Shown here piece after piece: positions 8,601 to 17,368 of a stretch of 64,000 bases of DNA. Within the stretch, counting starts at the first letter, position 1, and each line of letters begins with the position of its first letter. The stretch lies in assembly GCF_014195655.1 (NCBI RefSeq), contig NZ_JACICD010000006.1, forward strand, positions 1 to 64,000. The letters run 5' to 3'. This DNA is from Ancylobacter tetraedralis (GTDB taxonomy: Bacteria > Pseudomonadota > Alphaproteobacteria > Rhizobiales > Xanthobacteraceae). The translations under genes and the position numbers were made by a program. Below the pieces are notes generated by a model. It was not told the DNA's origin, ran no database searches, and saw only the letters and a list, made by a program, of their open reading frames with translations.

Positions 8601-9719
8601 CTATCGCGGTACGGCCATGCGCGGTGGGGCGCGCCCCCAGGCCGGATGCTTGAAGTTCATCGGTGGGGCATCGGCCGGCACTGGCACGATGGGCGTCTTA
8701 CCAGCCGTCGGTGCAGGCTCGTTGGCAGCGGCAGGCTCCGCCTTTTCATCGACGCTCGGATCGAAATCCCAGATGACATCATCCTCAACGCGATCCGGCC
8801 CCACCGGGCTTGCCAGACCGGCCTCGATCTGACGCCCGATCACATTCATGATCTCACGCCCGGTCCAGCGGCGCTTCGGATCGCCATTGACCATCTGCCG
8901 GCCGGCGGAGAGCAAGGATTGCTCGGCATCGGCCCGATCGATCTCGCCCGATGCCACACGTTGCCCGACCTTGAACGCAGCGCTCGCAAGAGTGTTGGAC
9001 TGCGTCCCAGGCGATGCGCTGGCCACGCGTTCGCACTCGGCATCCAGTGCTGCCCGACCCCAGGCGCTCGTTTCCATAGAAGGCTGGGCGACCAGGGAGC
9101 CGATGGTGCGCGACGGGGAAGCCCCCGCCTCAGGCAGCCGCGCGCCGATCAGAGGCGCGCAGGCGGCGAAGAACGCCGAAATCTGATCTTCGGTGACCGC
9201 AGGGAGCTGGTCACGGCGCCGTATTTCCGGAGAGCCCATCGACCATTCGTACGCCGCACCGTCGGGATGCTGACCGAAGGCGACAAACTGATTGCCCCGA
9301 CCGAGCACCTCTACGGCACCATGCGTGCCGTTTATTGCGCATTTGCGCGGTTCACCTTCGGCCGCTCGATAGACAAGAAGGAAACGCTCGCTGTCGTCTC
9401 TGAAGCGCACAGGGGCTTCGCCGAGCATCGCGGTCGCCAGCCGCCAGACCTTCTCGGAGATCGCGGCGTCGTCGATATCCGCGTCGATGGCACGCAAGCC
9501 ATCGCACAGGATACCAGTATTCAGGGCGCCGGGCTTCACCACGGCATCGGGTGCCACGCAGGTCGGCGGGTCTGCGCCCTCCCGGGCTGCCCATTTCGCC
9601 TCCGCTGGCCGCTTGTCACCGGTCCGAACAGGAATGGGGTGGAAGCCGTTCTTCCAAAGCGTCCGCCGACAACGCAGCACGTCGCTATGTGGGTTGGTAT
9701 CGGATAGGGCCGGGATCAT
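8601..9719 (-). CDS. Bifunctional primase/polymerase (Prim-Pol) N-terminal protein
   Basis: About 372 residues. The N-terminal Prim-Pol domain (archaeo-eukaryotic primase fold) shows the catalytic acidic motif in LRAIDADIDD and a downstream RFRDDSERFLLVYR segment that matches the family's basic/aromatic core. The C-terminus is a linker rich in Ala, Pro and Glu. It primes satellite DNA replication together with the DUF927 helicase encoded 10 bp downstream. I chose ATG at 9719 because GAAGG lies 8 bases upstream; the frame is open to 9767. The last residues (HPAWGRAPPR, then a stop) look like the junction of a fused primase-helicase that has been shifted out of frame. Confidence 0.75.
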   Translation of the reverse strand: MIPALSDTNPHSDVLRCRRTLWKNGFHPIPVRTGDKRPAEAKWAAREGADPPTCVAPDAVVKPGALNTGILCDGLRAIDADIDDAAISEKVWRLATAMLGEAPVRFRDDSERFLLVYRAAEGEPRKCAINGTHGAVEVLGRGNQFVAFGQHPDGAAYEWSMGSPEIRRRDQLPAVTEDQISAFFAACAPLIGARLPEAGASPSRTIGSLVAQPSMETSAWGRAALDAECERVASASPGTQSNTLASAAFKVGQRVASGEIDRADAEQSLLSAGRQMVNGDPKRRWTGREIMNVIGRQIEAGLASPVGPDRVEDDVIWDFDPSVDEKAEPAAANEPAPTAGKTPIVPVPADAPPMNFKHPAWGRAPPRMAVPR

Positions 9720-9821
9720 TTTGGCAAGCCTTCGGCGCAGCGCGCAGCCTTTCGGCACGCACAGCAAACGCGATCAACGGATAGATGGTGGGGCCGATGC
9801 GCTCGGCCGCCTGAGCGCGCC

Positions 9822-10349
9822 TTAGGGTACGGGCGGGGGGTAGACCGTGATGCCGCCGCAAAAGCCGTGCTGCTCGCAGAATTCAAGAGCACCAGCGACG
9901 ATCGTCTCGCGCGACATGAACTGGATGAGTGGCCGCCATGTTCCCACCTTCGTCGCCGCCAAAGCCGACCAGTTGAGACGTCTATCGGCAACAGGAAGAA
10001 TCACGACAGCCGACCAGATGGTTTCCTCAGGGAACCGCACGGGTCCGCGGATGCGAACCCCTGCGGCCTCTCCCTTTGCGGCCATGCGAGAAGCTTTTGC
10101 AAAGGCGGCCGAGATGGCGAGTTCAAGCGAGGAATACCCGTACGAACCACCTAGAATCCCCGCCACGCCCCAGAAAGCCTCTCCTCGTGGAGGCAGATGA
10201 GACGCAACAGAAAACCACCGCCGGGGATCGACCTCGGGAAGGGTCACGCCGAACCGCCGGGCAAGATCGGCATCTCGCAGATAGCCAACGGTCGGGATCA
10301 AGCTCGACAATATGTCGTTGCAGCATCGCGGTTCAATTTGGCGTTGCAT
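9822..10349 (-). CDS. Conserved-looking hypothetical protein of the satellite replication block
   Basis: 175 residues, soluble, no recognised domain. A strong ribosome binding site (GAGAGGAGA) lies 6-9 bases before ATG at 10349. It lies between the AlpA-like gene (12 bp upstream) and the primase gene (about 100 bp downstream), so it is probably co-transcribed with both. Two Gly/Ala-rich stretches around residues 60-80 and a KASRMAAKGEAAGVRIRG segment suggest a compact alpha/beta protein. A role in satellite regulation or replication is inferred only from position. Confidence 0.6.
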   Translation of the reverse strand: MQRQIEPRCCNDILSSLIPTVGYLRDADLARRFGVTLPEVDPRRWFSVASHLPPRGEAFWGVAGILGGSYGYSSLELAISAAFAKASRMAAKGEAAGVRIRGPVRFPEETIWSAVVILPVADRRLNWSALAATKVGTWRPLIQFMSRETIVAGALEFCEQHGFCGGITVYPPPVP

Positions 10350-10361
10350 GGACGTCTCCTC

Positions 10362-10544
10362 TCACTTGCTCGGCACACGTGAAGGGAGATTGGCGACAAA
10401 CGCTTCGAGATCACTGCGGAGGATGATGGTGCGGGCACCAAGCTTTTTGGCCGGCAGCCGCCCGGTCTTGATCATGTCGAAGATCGTCGTACGGCCAATA
10501 CCGCTCGCCTTGACCGCCTCGGGGATCGAAAGGGACACCGTCAT
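10362..10544 (-). CDS. AlpA/excisionase-type helix-turn-helix protein
   Basis: 60 residues matching the HTH_17 excisionase/AlpA pattern: SIPEAVKASGIGRTTIFDMI, then KTGRLPAKKLGARTIILRSDL. The first part is the winged-helix DNA-reading unit and the Arg-Thr-Ile-Ile strand the wing. Such proteins activate integrase expression or act as directionality factors in P4-like satellites. GAGGCAG lies 6 bases before ATG. It heads the replication block (hypothetical, primase, helicase, terS) and so may be its master switch. Confidence 0.8.
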   Translation of the reverse strand: MTVSLSIPEAVKASGIGRTTIFDMIKTGRLPAKKLGARTIILRSDLEAFVANLPSRVPSK

Positions 10545-10647
10545 ATCTGCCTCGCATCGTTGGCGATCCGGGCTGATGCGCGCCGGTTCGCTGGGGGAAC
10601 GATGGGGAGGTTGAGGTGATTTCGATCGGCGAAATAGTCGCCACGAT

Positions 10648-11481
10648 TTATTTATTGCGGCGGTTTTCGTGCGGCGATTTCGTTTTTGAGCCGCGCCTTC
10701 TGCCCACCTTTAGACGCGGCACATCGGGGGCAGCATAAGCGGTAACCAGCAGACGCTCGAAAGTGCGTGATTTTTGTTTCAAGTCTATATGATTTGCCGC
10801 CTTTTCTTTGGTCGTCTCTGGATTTTCCTTCAAAAAGGAAATTAATTCATCGAGCTTATATTTCTTAATAGGACCACGCGTTGATTTAGATGAATCGGAT
10901 CCGGAGCAATCAGACTTGTGAAAATCAACAAGGAAACGAAAAAATCCATCCCGTTCAACCCGTACGTTCGAGTATGAAATGTATTCACTTTGATCCGAAT
11001 CAATAACACCTTGTATAATTTCCGGGTCGTCCGAAAAACAAAATGCATTGATACGGTTGTATTCCGCGTCGAAACCCCTCTGCGCGGCATCTTCGTCCGC
11101 GGCAAAGTAGGTGGGATCAATTCTGTCAACGACCGCATTTATTGGGCCGAACGCGAGCTCGAAGGCCAGATTCTGCTTATGCCCCCAGAAAGTGACATCA
11201 CCGCGCCGCGCCGCGGCGTTTAATGCCCGGCAGAATGCCCGTTCGTCGACGGGCCCGATGTCATCCGGCTGCCGATAAAGGGCGTGTTCCAATGCCGCTG
11301 ATAGTGAAACATCGGGAGTGTCGGAGAACACTGGCCGTGACGACTTTTGCATATCAGCGTCAGTCATGGAGAGAACATGCACCAATTCAGGCGGGCAACG
11401 ACCAGGAAACCCGTCCGTGGAGCTCGATAAGCTGCCACTGTCAAGACTGACTCTGGTTTGCCAGGTCGATCGCAAGCTCAT
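10648..11481 (-). CDS. Hypothetical protein of low-GC origin
   Basis: Up to 277 residues, no recognised family. The middle (residues 60-190) is acidic and aromatic, and the C-terminus is very basic with Lys/Arg runs (KVGRRRGSKTKSPHENRRNK). Roughly 10750-11150 is clearly richer in A/T than its surroundings and uses A/T-ending codons, which suggests recent acquisition from another genome. The most natural start may be ATG at 11367 (MTDADMQKSSRP) rather than 11481; neither has a clear ribosome binding site. It lies just upstream of alpA and could be a satellite regulator or cargo gene. Confidence 0.5.
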   Translation of the reverse strand: MSLRSTWQTRVSLDSGSLSSSTDGFPGRCPPELVHVLSMTDADMQKSSRPVFSDTPDVSLSAALEHALYRQPDDIGPVDERAFCRALNAAARRGDVTFWGHKQNLAFELAFGPINAVVDRIDPTYFAADEDAAQRGFDAEYNRINAFCFSDDPEIIQGVIDSDQSEYISYSNVRVERDGFFRFLVDFHKSDCSGSDSSKSTRGPIKKYKLDELISFLKENPETTKEKAANHIDLKQKSRTFERLLVTAYAAPDVPRLKVGRRRGSKTKSPHENRRNK

Positions 11482-12347
11482 GCACAGCCGCGCACAGTCT
11501 TCTACTCGGAGCGCGCCCCAACGGTGCCAGCCAGAGAGAAAAAGTACCTGCCGCGAGGGATTTCAACGCCATTGCTGGCGTTCTGCCTTCCTACGCCCGA
11601 AGCGACGGCAGGATGTCACCGATCGTAATCGGCCGGAAGGCCGAAATCAATTCCACCTTACGGCTTTGTTGGCCCCCCGTTTTTGAGGATTCGTCCCGAA
11701 CCTCATGAAGCACGAACGATGCGTCGGATAGCGTTTGAGGTCAGTCGACACGACGCAATGGGGAGGTTGGCAATGGCAGCTTGGAAGGGGGCGGCATCAG
11801 ATGCTGGAGGCTCCCCCGATCCGGGACGGTGCTGCTACGGGGAGATCCGCGCCCTTTGAAGTGCGTGTTGATCGCTTCGACAACGATGGCGAGCATGAGA
11901 TGTATGTTGGTGTTGCGGCTCTCCTTTGCGCGCATGGCGCGGCCTGCCGCAAGAAGCTCGAACGCAGGCAGGGAAGCACGCCTCATGAGGTGTCGATCCG
12001 GACGGAGGCGCTGGCGGACGAGATCTACAGCGAGCCTCGCACGAAGGTCTCCTCGATGATCATGATGCCGGAGCAGCTCCGGCCGCGCGGCGGGGCCTCT
12101 GTTTGTATCATCTCGGAGGACTGGTCTCGTCCCCGCGCAAGGCCGGCCTCCTCCCTCGCGGGAGGGGCAGAGATCCTGGCCATGTTGCCACGGCGACGAG
12201 TTCGGCCGATGACGCGCAGGGGAAGCATGACTGAGGCCCAAGATGGGGGTGGGAGCCAAAGTCCGCCATCGGGCAAACAGCCTTCTGCAGTACTTGGCGC
12301 GATGCAGTTGAGTCTCGCGGAGGCATAACGGGTTCTGATTTCGCCCG
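11482..12347. other. Stretch without a supportable gene
   Basis: Long open frames exist on both strands (plus 11735-12328, minus 11741-12388), but they are mutual shadows in GC-rich DNA. Neither has a ribosome binding site, hydrophobic core pattern or family resemblance. The region may hold a decayed cargo gene and the control region of the island. Confidence 0.4.
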
Positions 12348-13088
12348 TCAGGCGGGCTCCACTTTTCTCCAGCCAAGCAAGTGCTCATTCTTGTCGAGCC
12401 AGCTTTTTCGTGCCTCCCATTCCGGTAAAATAGAGCCGATCAGGCTCCAGAACTCGGGCTGGTGATGACGATGCCGAAGGTGGCAAAGCTCGTGGACGAC
12501 GGCATATTCAAGCACCGGCTTTGGAGCGAAGATCAGATGCCAGTTGAGGTAGATCTGACGGTCCTGCCCGCAGGCACCCCACATGTGCTTCTGGTCCTTG
12601 ATCTGGATGCCTCTCGGCTTCAGCCCGTTGCTCTGGCCATGGCGGCGGACAAACTCCTTGGCATCATCGCGGACACGTCGCCTCAGCCAGAGGCGGAGTG
12701 AGCTCTCAATTACCGCATCAGCCGCGCCCTCAGTCAAATCGCGCGGTGTGCGGATCAGGAAGCCGTTCCGGAAACTGACCTCGACCACCGAGTCGTCGAA
12801 AGGCTCCACGGTCATTCGGGTCATCCGGCCGCGATAGGGGATCTTGGCGCCTGTCACGAAGCGATAGACCCTTACCTGAGCCTTGGCGCGCTCCTGCATG
12901 GCGGAGACGGTCTCGAGGATCCACGCGCGGCGCCGATGGAGGACAGCCTCGATCTGTTCGTCCGTCGCCGCCTCGGGTACGAGCAGCTCGAACGAGCCCG
13001 GCGTGACCGTGATATTGGCACGCCTGGCTGTCGCCGAGCGCCGCAACGTATATTCGATCTGCCGCTCCCCGATCCGGAACACCGGCAT
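12348..13088 (-). CDS. YgjP/SprT-like zinc metallopeptidase (M48-type, DUF45) of the RM locus
   Basis: About 246 residues. The zinc site is visible as HELCHLRHRHHQPEFW (HExxH, then a downstream His/Glu) near residue 195, preceded by the family MWGACGQ-x-IYLNW segment. Proteins of this family are often encoded beside type I restriction systems; their role there is not settled and may be processing of the restriction complex. ATG at 13088 lies 2 bp after the hsdR stop, so it is the fourth gene of the hsdM-hsdS-hsdR operon. The open frame extends to 13226, but that part overlaps hsdR. Confidence 0.85.
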   Translation of the reverse strand: MPVFRIGERQIEYTLRRSATARRANITVTPGSFELLVPEAATDEQIEAVLHRRRAWILETVSAMQERAKAQVRVYRFVTGAKIPYRGRMTRMTVEPFDDSVVEVSFRNGFLIRTPRDLTEGAADAVIESSLRLWLRRRVRDDAKEFVRRHGQSNGLKPRGIQIKDQKHMWGACGQDRQIYLNWHLIFAPKPVLEYAVVHELCHLRHRHHQPEFWSLIGSILPEWEARKSWLDKNEHLLGWRKVEPA

Positions 13089-13090
13089 GA

Positions 13091-16000
13091 TCAGGGCTCC
13101 GCGAAGTGCTTTAGGGCATAGGCCTCGACCTGATCGGGAATGTCCTTCAGCTGGGTCAGTCCGGCCAGATGCGCCATGGAGCGGACCTTCTGGCGGAGAT
13201 CCTTGCGCAGCCCGTCCTTGTCCCACCAGCCTTTGGGGGCGGTGGTCGGATCAGTGTAGAGCCCTTCGACGCGGATCGCCATTTCTTCGGCCTGCTGCGC
13301 GGCGCCGAAATTGGCGAGGATCTGCATGATCCCGAAAGCACCGGGTGACAGACCCGCCTCGGCATGCGCCCCATCTTCGGCGGCGATGTCCTTGGCGAGT
13401 TCCTCCGCGGCGCGCAGCTTGTCGGCCCAGCTGAGCTGGGCACTCTCCATACGCTCCAGCAGCTGGCGTAGCATTTCGGAGAACTTGCCGTATTGCTGCG
13501 GGCTGTCGTCGATCCGCTCGCTCACCGTCTTGCGCAGCTCGGTGGTCTTGCGGATCGCGGCGGTCATCAGTTCCTCATCCGTCTTGCCCTCGGCATCGAA
13601 GTCGTCCCAGAAGCCGGGATCGGTGATGTGGCGCAGCTTCACCGTCACGCTGAGGCCGGTGGCGTCGAGATGGGTCTCGAGCATCTCGCGGATCTTCTCG
13701 CTGTAGCTCATCTGATCGAAGGCCTGGCGCTTCTCGAATCGCTGGGTGCCGAAGAGCAGGAACGACGCGACCCATTTCAGATCGGCGGTGAAGTCCAGCA
13801 CGCTCGGATCGGGGCTCAGCGTCTCGTAGAGTGCGATGAAGCTGCGCGCCCGGCCCTTGAACTCGAACCATTTATCCTCGGTGCCGAGCACATTGGCGAA
13901 GGCGTTGAACTCCTTCTCCCATCCGCCCCGGCTTTGCGCCACGCGCTTGATCGGCTTCAGCAGCACGGCGACGGCGGCATGGGCGGTGCGCAGCTGGCTG
14001 CGCAGATCGTCGAGATCGCGCATGGCGTTCTTCACGTCGTCGGCGCGGTAGCTGGCGAGGGCCGCCTCAAGGTTTGCGGAGACGCCGATATAGTCGACGA
14101 TCAGCCCGTTGCGTTTCTTCGCATCGGAAACGCGGTTGGTGCGGGCGATGGCCTGGAGCAGGCCGTGTTCCTTGAGCGGCTTGTCGAGATACATGACGCT
14201 CTCGATCGGGCAATCGAAGCCGGTGAGCAGCTTGTCGCAGACGATGAGGAACTGGGGATCCTCACCCTTGCGGCCGAAGGCCTTCTTCGCCTGCTTCTCC
14301 GCATCGGCATCGAGATAGTTGGCGACCAGCGCCGCGCGGATGGCTTGCGTGCGCGCGTCCTCGCTCGGCTTGTGGTCTTCCTGATTGATGGAATAGACGC
14401 AGGCCGACATGGTGTCGGCGCGTGCCAGCGCCGCCTCGGGCGCCAGCCCTTCCGCTTCAAGATCGTCGGCGATCACGCGGGTCAGCGCGCGTTTGGTGAG
14501 GATCACCGCCTCGCGATCGATGGCGACGATCTGCGCCTTGAATCCGTCGGGGCGGGCATAGGCCTTGAAGTGGGTCCAGATGTCGTAGGCGATCAGTTCG
14601 ATCCGGCGCGGGTGCTTCACCAGATCCTCAATGCGCACGCCGCGCTTCTTGATCTCGTTCAGCTTGTCGTCGTCGAGTTCGGCGAACCAGTTGTCGAACA
14701 GGATGTCGATGCGCGCCTCGTCCACCTGCCAGTCGGTCTTGCGGCCGGTATAGTAGATCGGCACGGTGGCGCCATCCGCCACCGCGTCGTCGATGCCGTA
14801 TTTGTCGAGATAGCCCTCGCCCGGCACGCCGAAATTGGCATAGGTGTCCTTGTCGTCCTTCTTCACCGGGGTGCCGGTGAAGCCGAAGAAACGGGCCTCG
14901 GGCAAGGTGGCGCGCAGGGCGGCGCCGAGGTCCTTCTCCTGCGTGCGGTGGGCCTCGTCCACCATCACGATCCAGTCGGCGGAATTCGCCACCGGCTGGT
15001 TCGAGCCCTGGAACTTGAAGATGGTGGAGAGCGCGGTGAGGCCGTCCTTGCCGCTGCCGATCCGCGCGTGCAGTTCCTTGATGCTGTCGATCGTGGTCGG
15101 GTTCGGCAGGCCGCAGGCGACAAACGTGCCGCTGATCTGGCTGTGCAGGTCGACGCGATCGGTCAGCACGAGGATGTTCGGGTTGGTCAGCGCGTCGGAG
15201 GCAATGGTGCGGTGGGTCTTCAGCTTCAGCGCGGCGAACACCATGGTGAGCGACTTGCCGCTGCCCTGGGTGTGCCAGATCAGCCCTTGCCGGTGCGTGC
15301 CCTCCAGCACGCGCGCGACGATGCGGTTCACCGCGCGGAACTGCTGGTAGCGGCACATCTTCTTGATGGTGCCGGAATCGGTCTTCTCGAACACGATGTA
15401 ATGGGCGAGGAGGTCGAGGAGGCGCGAGGGCTCCAGGAGGCACCACAGGCCCTTGGCGAGCGGATCGGGGAAATCCGCGTCGAGCTTCGGCCACGGGTCG
15501 CGCCACTCGGCATAGTGCTTGGAGGACGCGCCGGTGGCGCCATAGAGCACCAGCGCGCCATCGGTGACGATGTTGAAGGCGTTGGCGGCGAACAGGCGCG
15601 GAATGTCCCGTTCATATTGCTTGATCTGCTCGAACGCCTCGCCGGTCTTGTCCTTCACGTTGAGCGGGCTCTTGGCCTCGATCACCACCAGCGGGATGCC
15701 GTTGACATGGATGACGAGGTCCGGCCGGCGGGTCTTCTCCGATTTCACGCGCAGCTGGCGGGTGACGGTGAACAGGTTGTTGGCGGGGGTGAGGAAGTCG
15801 ATCACCCGCAGGGTCCGGCGGGTCTCGAAGCCTTCGATCTTGCGGGAATAATCCCCGCGCAGCACTTTCAGCCACGCCTCATTGTCGGCGATGCCGGCCA
15901 GTTCTCCATAGGCGGACTGCGCCGCGCGCTCATCAATGCCGTTGATGCGCATGAGGGCTTCGACGAGGTGGGGGCGAAACAGCACCTGGTTGTCGCCCTC

Positions 16001-16105
16001 GCGCAGGCCGGCATGGTCCGCCGGCGGCACCACGACATAGCCCATGGCCTCCAGCCGCTCGATCGACGGTCGCTCAGCGAAGTGCCATTCGGGGCCGTGG
16101 CTCAT
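13091..16105 (-). CDS. hsdR: Type I restriction endonuclease subunit R (HsdR)
   Basis: 1004 residues, the usual length. The N-terminal PD-(D/E)XK nuclease is visible with D129 in RRPDL and E143/K145 in VIEAKSP. The SF2 translocase motor follows: Walker A TQGSGKS at 279-285 and DEAH at 383-386, with the later helicase motifs (GFDCPIESVMYLD and AIARTNRV) in place. The C-terminal helical part should dock on HsdM. It translocates and cleaves unmethylated foreign DNA when assembled with HsdM and HsdS. It follows hsdS by 9 bp and all catalytic motifs look intact. Confidence 0.95.
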   Translation of the reverse strand: MSHGPEWHFAERPSIERLEAMGYVVVPPADHAGLREGDNQVLFRPHLVEALMRINGIDERAAQSAYGELAGIADNEAWLKVLRGDYSRKIEGFETRRTLRVIDFLTPANNLFTVTRQLRVKSEKTRRPDLVIHVNGIPLVVIEAKSPLNVKDKTGEAFEQIKQYERDIPRLFAANAFNIVTDGALVLYGATGASSKHYAEWRDPWPKLDADFPDPLAKGLWCLLEPSRLLDLLAHYIVFEKTDSGTIKKMCRYQQFRAVNRIVARVLEGTHRQGLIWHTQGSGKSLTMVFAALKLKTHRTIASDALTNPNILVLTDRVDLHSQISGTFVACGLPNPTTIDSIKELHARIGSGKDGLTALSTIFKFQGSNQPVANSADWIVMVDEAHRTQEKDLGAALRATLPEARFFGFTGTPVKKDDKDTYANFGVPGEGYLDKYGIDDAVADGATVPIYYTGRKTDWQVDEARIDILFDNWFAELDDDKLNEIKKRGVRIEDLVKHPRRIELIAYDIWTHFKAYARPDGFKAQIVAIDREAVILTKRALTRVIADDLEAEGLAPEAALARADTMSACVYSINQEDHKPSEDARTQAIRAALVANYLDADAEKQAKKAFGRKGEDPQFLIVCDKLLTGFDCPIESVMYLDKPLKEHGLLQAIARTNRVSDAKKRNGLIVDYIGVSANLEAALASYRADDVKNAMRDLDDLRSQLRTAHAAVAVLLKPIKRVAQSRGGWEKEFNAFANVLGTEDKWFEFKGRARSFIALYETLSPDPSVLDFTADLKWVASFLLFGTQRFEKRQAFDQMSYSEKIREMLETHLDATGLSVTVKLRHITDPGFWDDFDAEGKTDEELMTAAIRKTTELRKTVSERIDDSPQQYGKFSEMLRQLLERMESAQLSWADKLRAAEELAKDIAAEDGAHAEAGLSPGAFGIMQILANFGAAQQAEEMAIRVEGLYTDPTTAPKGWWDKDGLRKDLRQKVRSMAHLAGLTQLKDIPDQVEAYALKHFAEP

Positions 16106-16114
16106 GCGCCTCTC

Positions 16115-17368
16115 CTATTCCGCCGCCATGGGGAGGGTGTCGGTCACGCGCTTGCGGCCGGTGAGGAGGTCGGACATGAGGGCGGATTTGGTGGCGTTAA
16201 GTGCTGCAAGTTCCATTTCTTCGTCGAAGACAAGCGCCTGCGTCAACTTGGAGATTTCTCTCTGCTCATTGATTTTTGGTAGGGGCACCGGCATGCGCTT
16301 CAAAACCCCTGCATTAAGGTTCTGCTGCGCTCCACCGGCTTGTCGCTTTCGGATCTGCGCCATTCCACGTTCTGAGTTTATCCATGCGCAAAGGAAAAAA
16401 GCATCCAATCTCGATTCCAGCGGCCTGGTTATGAGCGTCGTGAACGTCTGACAACCATTAAACTGCTCAGAAATAACTGCCGAACGCCCTGGATAGCCCG
16501 TCCTCATGGTGACAACGTCACCAGTCTTCACTCGCTTCGATGCATTCTTCAAATCGTATTCTGATGAAACGAACAATAGGTCTGACGTATCCAACCATCC
16601 CGCCATGATGTTTTGATTGCGCAGGAGTGGAACACCTTTAGGACGATAAGCGTGGGTGGCTGATGAAGCTATGCCAACTTTTACGTCCTCGCAGACCTCG
16701 ATCAAATTCACCACCTCCCACCCCTCCGGAATCTCCCCGATTTCCGTCTGCTTGAAGCTGACATGGCCGATGCCTTTGGTCAGCAGGCGCTCCAGCACGG
16801 CCTGCTTCACCTTGCGCGTCTGCTCGATGACGGCCCGCGTCGCCGCGATAGCCTCATCGACGCTCGACAGGATCTCCGCGATCCGCCGCTGTTCGTGGAG
16901 CGGGGGCACCTGCACATCTACAGCCGCAACTAAATCAATATTCAGATTTCGGACCGCCGAACCGGCAGCCTGCGTCGCGAAACGACGCTGCAACACATCT
17001 GAGCCGAGCAAATAGTAGTAAAACTCGCGGTCGATGTTATTCTCGTCCTTGGGGCGGAGGAGGAGCCACCCGTCGTGTATGCAGCCCTCGGTTGCCATTA
17101 TATAGGGGCGACCAAAGCTCATGGAATTAGAAAGAACGAAATCACCTGGAAAAACGCGACGTGTTTTCGCAAGTCCTTCTGGTATAATTTTTTCCTTAGT
17201 TGATCGAATAAACTTATCGCTACCGGTCGCATCCGCAATTTTGATCCAGTTTATACCTGATGGATCGTCAGTTATGTAGGCGTCGATCGGCCTCGGAGAT
17301 CCGCCTCTGGCAACCGTGAAGATTTCTCCTATCCGGCAACTACTCCAGCAATCACCCGACATAGCCAA
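16115..17368 (-). CDS. hsdS: Type I restriction-modification specificity subunit (HsdS)
   Basis: 417 residues with the standard two-half plan. TRD1 spans about residues 1-150. A conserved spacer (PLHEQRRIAEILSSVDEAIA, then a long helix) follows, then TRD2 at about 215-355 and a second conserved region beginning PLPKINEQREISKL. It sets the bipartite recognition site of the complex. The two TRD segments (about 16300-16700 and 16900-17340) are visibly richer in A/T than hsdM and hsdR, as expected for exchanged recognition domains. Its start overlaps the end of hsdM by 17 bp. Confidence 0.93.
   Translation of the reverse strand: MAMSGDCWSSCRIGEIFTVARGGSPRPIDAYITDDPSGINWIKIADATGSDKFIRSTKEKIIPEGLAKTRRVFPGDFVLSNSMSFGRPYIMATEGCIHDGWLLLRPKDENNIDREFYYYLLGSDVLQRRFATQAAGSAVRNLNIDLVAAVDVQVPPLHEQRRIAEILSSVDEAIAATRAVIEQTRKVKQAVLERLLTKGIGHVSFKQTEIGEIPEGWEVVNLIEVCEDVKVGIASSATHAYRPKGVPLLRNQNIMAGWLDTSDLLFVSSEYDLKNASKRVKTGDVVTMRTGYPGRSAVISEQFNGCQTFTTLITRPLESRLDAFFLCAWINSERGMAQIRKRQAGGAQQNLNAGVLKRMPVPLPKINEQREISKLTQALVFDEEMELAALNATKSALMSDLLTGRKRVTDTLPMAAE

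Noticed and set aside
11735..12388. Long overlapping open frames on both strands (about 200 codons each)
   Set aside because: Both lack ribosome binding sites, a hydrophobic-core pattern and any family resemblance. They mirror each other in GC-rich DNA, so neither can be called a gene.
13493..16282. 929-codon plus-strand frame opposite hsdR
   Set aside because: It is antisense to hsdR, whose motifs are all intact. The long frame results from GC-biased third positions.
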